From Gautieria morchelliformis (lineage: Eukaryota > Basidiomycota > Agaricomycetes > Gomphales > Gomphaceae), in the NCBI GenBank assembly GCA_015179125.1, contig WHVA01000006.1, positions 496,001-560,000 on the forward strand: 64,000 nt of DNA. Direction: 5' to 3'. Made by a program: the position numbers and the translations under genes. The notes below the pieces were generated by a model, which made no database searches, had not been told where the DNA came from, and saw nothing but the letters and a program-made list of their open reading frames with translations. The first letter of the stretch is position 1; the number at the start of each line of letters is the position of its first letter. Below, piece after piece: positions 33,705 to 44,571 of this stretch.

Positions 33705-36264
33705 TGTTTTGGAACCCTTCAAGACTTTGGTGTTAGAACTAATGCCTTGGTCTATCAGAATGTTGCCATGACGCGTTTATTTCCCATACTGAGATGCTCT
33801 GTTCTCCCATTTCTCACTCCACCTTCATGTTCATTCCAATCGCCCTTGCCGTGTTCGGCAACCAACCCTCGCTGTTCGCGCCATTTACCATAGCCACGCC
33901 GTCGAAGCACGATCGACGTCCTTGGACTGACTTGGCAGTCATTGCTGGGCCTATCACCTCCTCTGATCAACCCTCTTTCGATGGTGTTCCTATGATCGGA
34001 CTGTCATGACTTGTGTATTTCCTGGACCTTGTTATCCCCATTTCCCCTTCAACCACTCCTCCCCTATGTCATCTCCATTCGCCCTTCCTCACATTTCTCC
34101 AAACCGCTATTCACTGCTCGCGCATTTCGCCAGCAGGCACGCCATCAAATACGATCAATACCATTTACCCAGCATGATGGTTCATCACTAACCCCATCAT
34201 CTTCTTAATCCAACCCCTTTGGGTGTTCGTATGGCCAAAGTGTGTTCGCAGGACGTCCCTTCCGTAGGTCGTGTGGGATCAACCCAGTAGACGAAGAGTC
34301 CATGCAGGGTTGCATGTATGCGGGTCCCAAGACATGGTTTTGTACATGAGTGCCTTCGCCACCTTTACTCTCCGTCATTTCATGTTCGCACTCTTCCCTC
34401 ACTCTATTGTATGTTTATTCCATCTACTTAGTATCATGACTGCGCACCCCTATCCAACCCTGACTCACGACGGCCTCTTTCTTATTCGCTGATGCCTTAC
34501 GAGCATTCGATATTATCATATGTCGTCCATCTTGTGCAAACTTGACCTCGCTGTAATCATCGTCTTGAGCCTTCTCCTGAAGATTTCTATCTTCGACCAG
34601 AAGAGGACTTAGGCATCACTGGTGAGTTCTCATACTTCATCATCGTTACCTTAGCCTTCGAACCATTTTCTGTGCTGACGGCGAAGGGCTCCGAAGGAGC
34701 ACCTTCGCCGGCGAAGGGATTGTCGCTGCTCAGACAACCCTTCCGTGACACCTTGTACGTTACATCGTCAAGTGCCACGGGCTATTTTGCTATGACTGTA
34801 GATAGGGCGAGCGCCGCTCGGGCAGCCCTCTTATTTTGTGAACATTTATTGGTTCACCTATTCGCCGAACGGCATACTTATTCGCACAAGTTATTCGGGC
34901 ATTCGCTGTGTTCACTAATACACGATATTAACGCCTAAAAACCAATCCTGACAAATGTGTCATATACGAAGCTGCAAGAATATTAGACACTACTGGCGTA
35001 ATGAATAACAAACTATTAGTTTGTAGGTTCGAGGACGACTATCAGGGTCCAAGTATTCCAAAAAGAGAGGAATGGGTTTCGCAGGAGAGTTTGTAAGTGG
35101 GCTGACCTGATTAACATCAACACACTGCAATAAACGAGTGACTGGTTTTTGGGTAGTGACTTGTGAAAGTCTCTGAACAGGAAAATTAACTGATCAGATC
35201 GTCTCGGGTATTGGAGTGCTAATTGGCAAGAAAATCAATCGACAACCTCACTCTGCAGAATTTCACCTAGAGGGTTAGTCTGGGTGGCTAAGTAGAAAAG
35301 CAACTACTTAACTGAGAATTAATACACTAAGAAAGTGTAATAACCCTAGCTGGGATTAGCAGCCTGGTAAGCTGTGCAAGCTTGGCAAGTCACGCAAGGT
35401 GCGTTGGATAGAAGATGGTAGATTGGCTGATGAAAAGGCAGGCAAAAGGACCTCCTTTTATATTGTAATGTACATAAGCTTAGTGAGCAGGTAGAACCTT
35501 CTATCTATTAATGGAATGGGGGGAGCAGCTTGTGGAAGCTGGAGGAAAGTATAGGAAGGTTCTGGGTGGTTCCAGATGACTCACAGTGTTTCCTACCAAT
35601 CACAGCTTGATTTGTCAGGAATGACTCACTGATCAGAGTCATGTGACTTGGCACAGCTTGGTTGAGTTATGTACTCCTGACTCTCCAAGATATGCCTAGT
35701 CACTGAGGCTGTACCTTCAGTTATGACTTTGGCACTCAGAGGCTTAGTAAGCAAACCTGAGCCAATTAGTGCTCTGTAGCCACAATAACCAAGGGCACTG
35801 CTTAGCACTGCCTTGCACAGCCTGATACAGCCTTGTTGTCATGACTGACCAAGATCCCCACTGTTTGGTTCAGCCAAACAGGCTGCATAGTTGCTATTGC
35901 TGCATATAGCAACAGATTGAGGCTCAGCTGGAATTGCTGGGAGAGCCATCCTGCCGGACTTGTGGGCGCTTGAGTGACCGGAAGTCCGAAAAGGTACCCC
36001 CGAGGTGGCTGGCGGAGTTTGAAATGGAAAGTCCGTGACAGAGTTGTGGGTGCAAATGGACACACAACTCTGCAATAGCAGAAATAAGGCAGTTTGGGCC
36101 AAATAAATTGCGGAAAAAATATGGAAAATGGGGGAACGATGGAGGGATGTTTGAAATACTCCCACAATTTCTTATAGCTTCGTGTATATGCTATAACTTG
36201 TGAAAAAGTGGAAATACACCAGTATGAGCCCTTTGTAGCTGGTTGAACAGCTGATTCCCCAACA
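33705..36264 (-). repeat. LTR-B, reverse, carrying a nested LTR-A
   Basis: It starts TGTTTTGGAACCCTTC and ends CTGGTTGAACAGCTGATTCC followed by CCAACA. The LTR-B sequence is continuous across the nested LTR-A (33764-34953). I find no matching 5-bp flanks (TCATC left, CCTCT right). This copy may be a recombination product or one end of a larger rearranged element. Confidence 0.85.
33764..34953 (-). repeat. LTR-A, reverse, nested, TSD AATGT
   Basis: A solo LTR of 1190 bp is flanked by AATGT (33759-33763 and 34954-34958) inside the first 60 bp of the reverse LTR-B. It therefore post-dates that LTR-B. Confidence 0.93.
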
Positions 36265-36492
36265 CCTCTACACCTTCCGCCTCCTGCCTTCTGACTTAGT
36301 TTCCGACCTTTGACTTACCTTGATACTTTCCGACTTCCAACTTCCAAGCTGAAATACTTAGGACCATAGTTTATTGGGGGTGCAACATATAAGTTGAAGC
36401 CACTGTCCTTTCCAGTTCCAACTTCTGGAAATCACAATACGTAACAGTATTATCTGATTCCCACCCAACAACTATCACTGTGCCTCCTCATA
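36265..36492. other. Unassigned spacer
   Basis: It contains several GACTT/TTCCGAC short repeats (36285-36345). No gene is visible. It ends at the ATA flank of MITE M2 and is probably continuous with the sequence resuming at 37068. Confidence 0.4.
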
Positions 36493-37064
36493 GGAGGATG
36501 TTCACATTGACAACAATGTATATTCTTCTAGGATATATTAGATATCTTTTAAAATATCAACCCTAACCAAATTCATAATCCATCATTTTGAGCAACTTGT
36601 ATATTGTGGACATCCTAAATTTTTTTGAATGTTCTGATATTTTAAAAATATGGTTGTATGTGCTAAAGCATGGTGTGTATTGATATAACAGAGCAATTTC
36701 AGAGAGGATGTGGATGACTATATATTAAAAGTATACATGAAACATGTTAGATGTACACTCACAGAATATAGAAGCAAGTATGGACAATACCTGTACTATA
36801 TTATTATATATGGTTGAGAGATCTGATTAGAAGGTATGTTTAAAATAATATGCATGTATAGTACAAAGATATGTAACTATTGATGTTTAGACAATGGGGT
36901 ATACACCCTTTCCTGGGGGAGCAGCAGACTGTGAGAAAGAACTTTGGGGCTAGGATTAAGCATGCCTTACAGGTGCTGGCAACTGCCTCAATTTTCATAT
37001 ATTTTATGAAATATAGATGAGCTAAGCTATATATACATATATATGACATTTATAAACATCCTCC
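36493..37064. mobile_element. Harbinger-like MITE, copy M2, TSD ATA
   Basis: The 572-bp element has ends GGAGGATGTT and AACATCCTCC and ATA on both sides (36490-36492 and 37065-37067). It is the inverted counterpart of M1 (7742-8306), with high similarity along the whole length. It is non-coding. The three-base duplication supports PIF/Harbinger-type mobilisation. Confidence 0.9.
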
Positions 37065-37756
37065 ATACCATAGCTACCTCAACTCACGCAGGAGCTGTTG
37101 AAGCTCTCTCTTATTTCAGAATACTTAGGTCTACAGCATCACCAAGATGTGCCGATCATTCCAGCTCCCATGCCAACGACCCGTTTACTGATGATCTTCC
37201 ACCCAGCCACATTAACGATGTTACCAATATCAAAAGTTATGACAGAAACTCCTTGAGTAGCAGCAGCGAACATACAGCCATGTCATCTTGGCACTCAGCA
37301 CCACCTCCACCACCACCCCCAGGTCCTTGAGGCAGCGGTCCCCAGGCGATCCTCCACCTCCAAATCCTGCCAACCCAGTTCCACCCACCCGAACACCAGA
37401 CCTCACGCAGGCTATTGCCATGCTTGTCAGCAACCTCCAACACCTGGCTCTAGCACTGCATCCCAAGACCAAAGTTTGTGAACCCGACCAATTCGACGGC
37501 TTCGACCCAAAGAAGCTTCAGCTCAATTTTTGTGACCATCCTGACGCCTTTTCCGATGATGAGAAAGGTCAACTATGCCCTTTCCTACCTCCGCGGCATG
37601 GCTCTCGACTATTTTCAACTGGCCCTCATGGACCTCTACACTGTCATTGACTGGGCAGATGATTTTCCCAATTTTGTTTCTGAACTCCGCAACAACTTCG
37701 GACCTTTCGATATGGAAGCCAATGTGGAAAATGAACTCGAAATGCTTCATATGGAC
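37065..37756 (+). mobile_element. Ty3/gypsy gag fragment
   Basis: A proline-rich leader is followed by a fungal Gag core (TKVCEPDQFDGFDPKKLQ, then VNYALSYLRGMALDYFQLAL, then FVSELRNNFGPFDMEANVE). It ends abruptly where the NLR gene begins on the other strand. It is broken and partial. It may be the gag of gypsy-A, but no overlap proves this. Confidence 0.85.
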
Positions 37757-37759
37757 CCT

Positions 37760-40700
37760 CTTCCTTGCCCAAGGACTTGAACCTGCAGCTCTTCAGCATC
37801 CTTCCACTGGTCCTGATTCCAATAGGTTGAAGCAAGGGTTCCCATAGCAGTTAGGGTGTCAGGATGCTCCTCACCAAGGACCCTCTTCCTTGCCTCTAGG
37901 ACTTGAACCTCCAGCTCTTCAGCATCCTTCCACTGGCCCAACCTCTGATAGGTTAAGGCAAGGTTGCCTATGGCAGTCAGGGTGTCAGGATGCTCCTCAC
38001 CTAGGACCCTCTTCCTTGCCTCCAGGACTTGAACCTCCAGCTCTTCAGCATCCTTCCACTGGCCCTGATTCCAATAGGTTGCAGCAAGGTTGCCCATGGC
38101 CATTAGGGTGCCAGGATGCTCCTCACCAAGGACCCTCTTCCTTGCCCCAAGGACTTGAACCTCCAGCTCTTCAGCATCTTTCCACCGGCCCTGATTCCAA
38201 TAGGTTGCAGCAAGGCTGCCCATAGCCATCAGGGTGCCAGGATGCTCCTCACCAAGGACCCTCTTCCTTGACCCCAGGACTCGAACCTCCAGCTCTTCAG
38301 CATCCTTCCACTGGCCCAACTTCTGATAGGTTAAGGCAAGGTGGCCCATAAGGGTTAGGGTGTCAGGATGCTCCTCACCAAAGAGCCTCGTCTTTGCCTC
38401 TAGAACTTGAACCTCCAGCTCTTCAGCATCCTTCCACTGGCCCTGATTCCAATAGGTTGCAGCAAGGTTGCCCATGGCCATTAGGGTGCCAGGATGCTCC
38501 TCACCAAGGACCCTCTTCCTTGCCCCAAGGACTTGAACCTCCAGCTCTTCAGCATCTTTCCACCGGCCCTGATTCCAATAGGTTGCAGCAAGGCTGCCCA
38601 TAGCCATCAGGGTGCCAGGATGCTCCTCACCAAGGACCCTCTTCCTTGACCCCAGGACTCGAACCTCCAGCTCTTCAGCATCCTTCCACTGGCCCAACTT
38701 CTGATAGGTTAAGGCAAGGTGGCCCATAAGGGTTAGGGTGTCAGGATGCTCCTCACCAAAGAGCCTCGTCTTTGCCTCTAGAACTTGAACCTCCAGCTCT
38801 TCAGCATCCTTCCACTGGCCCTGATTCCAATAGGTTGCAGCAAGGTTGCCCATGGCCATTAGGGTGCCAGGATGCTCCTCACCAAGGACCCTCTTCCTTG
38901 CCCCCAGCACTTGAATCTCCAGCTCTTTGGCATCCTTCCACTGGCCCTGATTCTGATAGGTTGAGGCAAGGTTGCCCATAGCGGTCAGGGTGTCAGGATG
39001 CTCCTCACCAAGGACCCTCTTCCTTGCCTCCAGGACTTGAACCTCCAGCTCTTTAGCATCCTTCCACTGGCCCAAACTCTGATAGGTTAAGGCAAGGTGG
39101 CCCATGGCCATCAGGGTGTCAGGATGCTCCTCACCAAGGACCCTCTTCCTTGCCTCCAGGACTTGAACCTCCAGCTCTTCAGCATCCTTCCACTGGCCCT
39201 GATTCCGATATGTTGCAGCAAGGTTGCCCATAGCGGCCAGGGTGTCAGGATGCTCCTCACCTAGGATCCTCTGCCTTGCCTCCAGGACTTGAACCTCCAG
39301 CCCTTCAGCATCCTTCCACTGGCTCAAATTCTGATAGGTTAAGGCAAGGTGGCCCATGGCTATCAAGGTGTCAGGATGCTCCTCACCAAGGACCCTCTTC
39401 CTTTCCCCCAGCACTTGAACCTCCAGCCCTTCAGCATCCTTCCCCTGGCCCTGATTCCGATAGGTTGCAGCAAGGTTGCCTATAGTGGCCAGGGTGTCAG
39501 GATGCTCCTCACCAAGGAGCCTCTTCCTTGCTGCCAGGACTTGAACCTCCAGCTCTTCAGCATCCTTCCACTGGCCCAAATTCTGGTAGGTTAAGGCAAG
39601 GTGGCCCATGGCCATCAGGGTGTCAGGATGCTCCTCACTAAGGACCCTCTTCCTTGCTTCCAGGACTTGAACCTCCAGCTCTGCAGCATCCTTCCAATGG
39701 CCCTGATTCCGATAGGTTGCAGCAAGGTTGCCCATAGCAGTCAGAGTGTCAGGATGCTCCTCTCCCAGGACCCTCTTCCTTGCCTCTAGAACTTGAACCT
39801 CCAGCTCTTCAGCATCCTTCCACCATCCTGCTTCAAAGAATACTTTTGTAAATTTATCTGCAATGTATGGCTTTGCACCTTTTGTATATAGCTTAATATG
39901 AGATAGAAGAGATCTTCTAAATGCATAGTCCTCTTTCCTCTCTCCATTTGGGATAGAAAGTGCTAGTATCTGCATTATGCACCCTTGGTTATTCTCCTGC
40001 TCTGCCAGCTCCAGTCTTTCTCTAGCCCAAGCATGCACTAGTGGATGAAGGAAAAATGTGCTATCTCCCTCATCAAGGCTAATCAGTGAGTAAGAAGTCA
40101 ATTCACCTCCTGGAATTGAAAGTCACTCCAGCTACCATCTGTGTTTTGGAAGTTGTGCAGAAACTGTTTTGTACTGTCAAATTGTCCATCTGAATCCATG
40201 AGAGCTGCATTTTGAAATATGCCCTTGGAAATACCCCTATCATGCAGAAATGCACATAGGTGTAGGAAGCTTGCTGCTATGAGACTTAGCCTTTTAAAGC
40301 TAATTTCCCAAGTTGCATATACTGCCCAAGGATAATCATCCACCATTTGTACTGAGTGCTTGCTCATCAGTTGAGCCCGGTCCTTCTGAAAAATCTTCAG
40401 ATATTCATTTAAGCTGCATCCCTTTGAGATATAAGTGCCTGCTTGTACTAGGGCCAGGGGAAGATAGCCAAGTTCTTTGGCAATCAAAGATACCAAGCTA
40501 AGGTTCTTTCCAGAATCTATGGCTGTAACAAACATGAGCAGCAAATCTATAGCTTTCTCTGCTTTCATGCTTGATACATGACAGTTGAAGCTAGGTGCAT
40601 GCACACGACACTCTACATTGCGACTTGTCACAATGATGTTTCCATGCTTGCATGCTGGGAAATACTTTCGAAGGTTTATGTCTCGATCATCAGCATTGTC

Positions 40701-42620
40701 CAGGAACAGCAACCACCCTTGGTGTTGTCTGGAAAGCCAGAGAAGAGCATCTTTCGCAGTCTCACCAATACCCTCTTCCCAAGCAATATCTTCAAGGCCA
40801 GACTCCATAGTGGTCACACTACTTGCATCCACATAATAGACCCTCCAAAAGCTAAATATAAAACAGATTAGCCAAAACATAACAGACCCAAGTAAACTAC
40901 GCCACCGTTGATAAAACCTTTCAATGAATGTCAATGCAATCTGCGTTTTTCCCACCCCACCAAGCCCATACAAGAGAAAGATACACTGTTCCTCCTTAAC
41001 AGTAGATGTCAGCTTTGGGAAGAAGTATCCCTCAAGTTGCAAAAGGATGTCAACTCTTCCAGTAAATCTGCTTGTTGGTGGAGGACAGGCCCTATGGCGA
41101 GCTCCACGTTTACCTGATAGCTGGCCAACAGTGCCTGCACCTATGGTGTCTACAATAAAACATATGTCATCAGCTGTGAGGCATTGCAAATTGTACGCAC
41201 TGAGGTGTGTGGCAGCGATCACTTCCCGGCGCTCTCTGAGAGCAATAACAGCTGCAGTTACCACCTTGTCCACTTTTCTTTGCCGAAGATGCTGCAATGT
41301 GTGTGTTGTCACCTCAGGTAACCTTTCCCACTGTGCCAATGTTACACTTTGCATCCCTTGCTCCACATTGAACCGAAAATAAACGTTCGCTACAGATCCA
41401 AAGCGCCGCTCGGTTTCCTCCGCTGTTGCCTCACATTCTGTCGTGATATTCTTCAATACCTCAGCGACACTTAGTGGTATGACATTGTTAAACAGGCTAG
41501 GTGCTGGTAGGCTGGCAGTGGTGACATGTCCAGTGCCGATACTGACAACGCAAGCAATATGTCGGTGCGGAAATATGTGTTCTGCTTCATTGAGGATTTG
41601 CTTGATAGGATTGTTGCAACCCAGGCCGGCATCGACGAAGGGTTCACGCATAGGTGGAATGCCGATGAAAATCCGTTTGAAAAAAGTAGGAGCGGCAGAC
41701 GTGGCACGAGCGACCTCCCATATAGCGCAGTCGAATGATTCGTACTTGCCTACGCTGTACGTACGAAAAAGGCGGGGTGCACTCATGTTATTTGCGGGCA
41801 TCGCGCAGATGAAACTGGGCTCTGGTCAGCTATATACCAAGTCAAGAAAAAGCGGCAACATGAACATACGTTTTGCACACTTCGCTGCTTGGTCTTGGAT
41901 CAAGCATGGGTGTGTCAGGGTAACCAGTCGATTCCTGGATGATCGCCTTGATAGCCTTCTCCAAATTACTTGCCTTGAACATTCCGTCCTTCCAAAATGG
42001 TTTCTTCTCCGAGAACACTTGTGAGGCGAATGTGCCATAGGCCTCGATCGCTTTATCTACGGGCAGGCGGAGGCGGCCCAGCATGAGCGCTATGAGCCTG
42101 CATGAAACGTATTAGGGAGCGACGGCGATCGAGAAGAAAGCAACTTACCCGCCTGTACTCGTGCCGCAGATTAAGTCGAAATATTCGCAAGGAAGAGGGG
42201 TCGTGGGTCGCCCTTCTTCGTGCTGGATTCTTTCATGATTTCTTGTAGGATGATAAGTTCGGACAAGCCACGAATGCCGCCCCCGTCTGCTGAGGGAGTC
42301 AGAAGGTGTCACATAACAAGCCTGAAGACATTACCGAGTGAAAGCAACCTAAGCCCGGCGCCCTGGTGCCTATCGGTTTGTGTGGCGGGGGTAGATTCGA
42401 TGCCTGTTATCCTTGCCGCAAGACCTGAAGTAGGCAGCGATATGGTCTGCATCCATGAAAATTCGTCAGACAGTCCCCTTGATCGCATCCTAGAATAAAC
42501 TTTGCTTACCGTTGAGTGTACCGAAGACGGCTTTACGATTGGCGGCGTTTCGTCATGCCTGGATAAAGGGACAACTTTGGCGATCTGCGGGTTATGGCCC
42601 TTGGAGGAGTTAAAGGTCAT
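37760..42620 (-). CDS. NLR-type receptor: patatin - NB-ARC - 16 TPR repeats, 3' end lost
   Basis: The N-terminal domain is a patatin-like phospholipase. DGGGIRGLSEL is the oxyanion loop, FDLICGTSTGG holds the GTSTG serine, and FVDAGLGCNNP holds the Asp of the dyad (DAG rather than the common DGG/DGA). Then NB-ARC: P-loop LYGLGGVGKTQIAL, Walker B WLLFLDNADD, GYLPLALVQAG. Then 16 TPRs of 42 residues (KDAEELEVQVLEARKR, GEEHPDTL). Introns I can place on the minus strand: 42334-42287, 42148-42098 and 41869-41815, all GT-AG. One in-frame shift lies between NB-ARC and the TPRs near 40098, which is either a tiny unspliced feature or a true frameshift. The start is uncertain: ATG 42620 is followed by a possible further intron. 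The array stops inside a repeat at the gag junction, so the C-terminus is missing. Such proteins are thought to act in fungal allorecognition and regulated cell death. That role is family knowledge. Confidence 0.85.
37764..39830 (-). repeat. 126-bp coding repeat array (16 units) with a 378-bp higher-order duplication
   Basis: Sixteen 42-codon units lie in tandem. Units 9-11 and 12-14 (counting from the N-terminus) encode identical residues. The DNA blocks starting at about 38033, 38411 and 38789 are nearly identical at exact 378-bp spacing. This points to recent unequal exchange or gene conversion. Confidence 0.95.
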
Positions 42621-43170
42621 GGTGGTATCTGGGAGCGTGCGAGAAGTACTGCGGCGGCTCACAGCATGTCTTCTCATTCCCACGTTCTCACCCACCTACA
42701 TGTAGGTAGAGTGTTGTAAGCAACTGATGGAAAAGAGATAATAGACACTCGTTCGAAATCTGAACTTTGAACTATCAAGTTTGAGCTTCGGCTCCAAAGA
42801 ACGTAGCGGGACCATTGAAAACCCATAGGACGACCCACCGGCTTTCACTTTTCACTGCTTCTGACACTGAAACAGCACCCAATGAAAAACCCACTGAAAC
42901 AAATTCAATAAATTTGTTCACTGAAATTATTACTAAAATATTTTAAGTGGTTTTGGCATTGAAAATTTCCATGATATTTTAACGACGTTTCAGTGTGACA
43001 TGCACCGGTAATTTACATGCAAGGCCTTATGGAATTTTAGTGAAAAGTGCATAGGAACTCCAGAATATTATAGTCACAGAAAAAAATGATTAAAAAGAAG
43101 TAACGTTGATGAAAAGTCCATAAAAACCTCACTGAAAGTCCGTGCGGTCAGCCGGGAAAGTAATGGACGA
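42621..43170. other. AT-rich tract with recurring CACTGAAA
   Basis: No gene. From about 42820 to 43150 the sequence is AT-rich, with at least four CACTGAAA or TTTCAGTG words and related ACCCATAGG / CCATAAAAACC ends. It could be a degraded small element upstream of the NLR gene. Confidence 0.35.
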
Positions 43171-43199
43171 GGGACGTACAGTAAGGACAAGCAAGCTTG

Positions 43200-43612
43200 T
43201 CTAAGCTTGAAACCAGCAGTGTAGGTGCAGCAATTAGTAGGGCAGCGGTCATAGAGTTCGGGTACGATTCAACCAAGGGTAGCGATACGCCTATGCATCA
43301 CATAGAGCGATTGCAGCCATACCTCTTCGGAGAATGCGACCCTAATCCGTTCATGATAGCAGCGCGTCAGGTGGAATGAAAGTCGCAGTGCAAACATTTT
43401 GATGTTGCGCATATCTTCATCTGTAAATATACCTTGAACTGTTGGTAATTAGTGAATGAATGTCAATAATGCAAGGCTAGTACTCACACTTGACATTCTG
43501 CTCAATCTGCAGCGTATCATTTTGCCACTCCTCCAAAAATTTTGCGATCCCTTCGGCACCAAGCTTTTCGTCAGGTTCTTCATCCCAATCAGACTCAGGA
43601 GATTCGCTGTTT
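43200..43612 (-). CDS. Two exons of an unrecognised host gene, 5' part lost
   Basis: On the minus strand an acidic exon (SESPESDWDEEPDEKLGAEG, then IAKFLEEWQNDTLQIEQNVK) is followed by a GTGAGTACTAG donor. A TACCAACAG acceptor near 43435 leads to a second exon (GIFTDEDMRNIKMFALRLSF, then HLTRCYHERIRVAFSEE) that ends at a stop near 43212. I do not recognise the family. The upstream part is replaced by the truncated LINE at 43613. It may be a pseudogene remnant. Confidence 0.5.
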
Positions 43613-44571
43613 GAAAAGCTACTAAACACCGAACGCAGCAGGAGTTACATGATTGGTACGGATAACCAGGCAGCTATACTGACCACACTAAGAGAAAAGC
43701 AGATGACGGCGCAGTACTTGGTCAATGCGCTACACAGGCAAATAGAAGACGTCATAGAGAGCCAGCCAAGCACCAAAGCCAAAGTAATGATGAGGTGTAC
43801 ACCAGGACACAAGGGTATCAGAGGAACGAGAGGGCCGACGAGGAGGCGAAGAAAGCAGCAAGGGAGAAAAACAGCGAGGAGAGGTTCATCCCATTAGAGT
43901 GCAGGGGAACACTACCGACTAGCACGGCCGCCGAGCTGCAACGACACTAAAAAGAGCTCAAGACCAAGGCAAGGTTGACTTTCGCAGAACCCCCGAGAGC
44001 AGTAAACGCACCAAAATAGACCGCACAATGCCTTCAGCAGCTTATGCCAGGCTCTGCGAAGACCTGGCACGCAGAGAGGCAGCGCTACTCACCCAGCTCA
44101 GGACGGGACAAAGCTCTAAACAAACATCTGTTCAGAATAGGAAAGGCAGAAACACCGACCTGCCTGGCGTGCAAAAGAGCTGAAAAGACGATCCACCGTT
44201 ACTTAGTACGATGCCCGGCCTATAGAGAACAGCGCAAGCAGATCGAAAAGACACTGCGGAGGGGAGCGAGGGCCGCCAACACACTCCTAGCAAAACGGAA
44301 GGCGATGAGACCTCTCTTCAAGTATATTCACGGCACGCAGAGATTCAAGGAGGTGTACGGGAACCTAGCTATGCCGGAGGAGAAGCGATAGAGAGGAGAG
44401 GAAATGAGAAGCGACAAGCGCCGCGCAACGCGCAACGACGGTACCACCGTCGCACAGCACGGAGCACAAGTGGAGACCGAGGCTAGATAGAAATCATGTG
44501 GACCGGGGATTTGTAGACGCGTAGGGCCGTGCCCCAAGAGACGATAAATTGAATTATAAAGAAAAAAAAAA
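43613..44571 (+). mobile_element. 5'-truncated Tad-like LINE
   Basis: It begins inside RNase H (KLLNTER, then GTDNQAAI) and runs through the C-terminal zinc tail (CLACKRAEKTIHRYLVRCP) and LFKYIHGTQRFKEVYG. It ends ACGATAAATTGAATTATAAAG plus an A-rich tail. It is related to, but not identical with, the LINE at 19562-33119. The frame is interrupted several times. I see no clear target duplication. Confidence 0.88.

Noticed and set aside
7742-37064. M1 and M2 as the two ends of one giant 29-kb DNA transposon
   Set aside because: Each has both terminal repeats of its own, M2 has its own ATA duplication, and unrelated nested elements with independent target sites lie between them.
38021-38800. 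CRISPR-like or satellite array
   Set aside because: The repeat is coding (42 codons), has no spacers, and encodes TPR units of the NLR.
37890-39789. Several plus-strand frames with PPALQHPSTGPDSNRL-type repeats
   Set aside because: Mirror image of the TPR array. Repetition follows from the 126-bp units.
41443-42024. 193-residue plus-strand frame
   Set aside because: Antisense of the patatin exons of the NLR gene.
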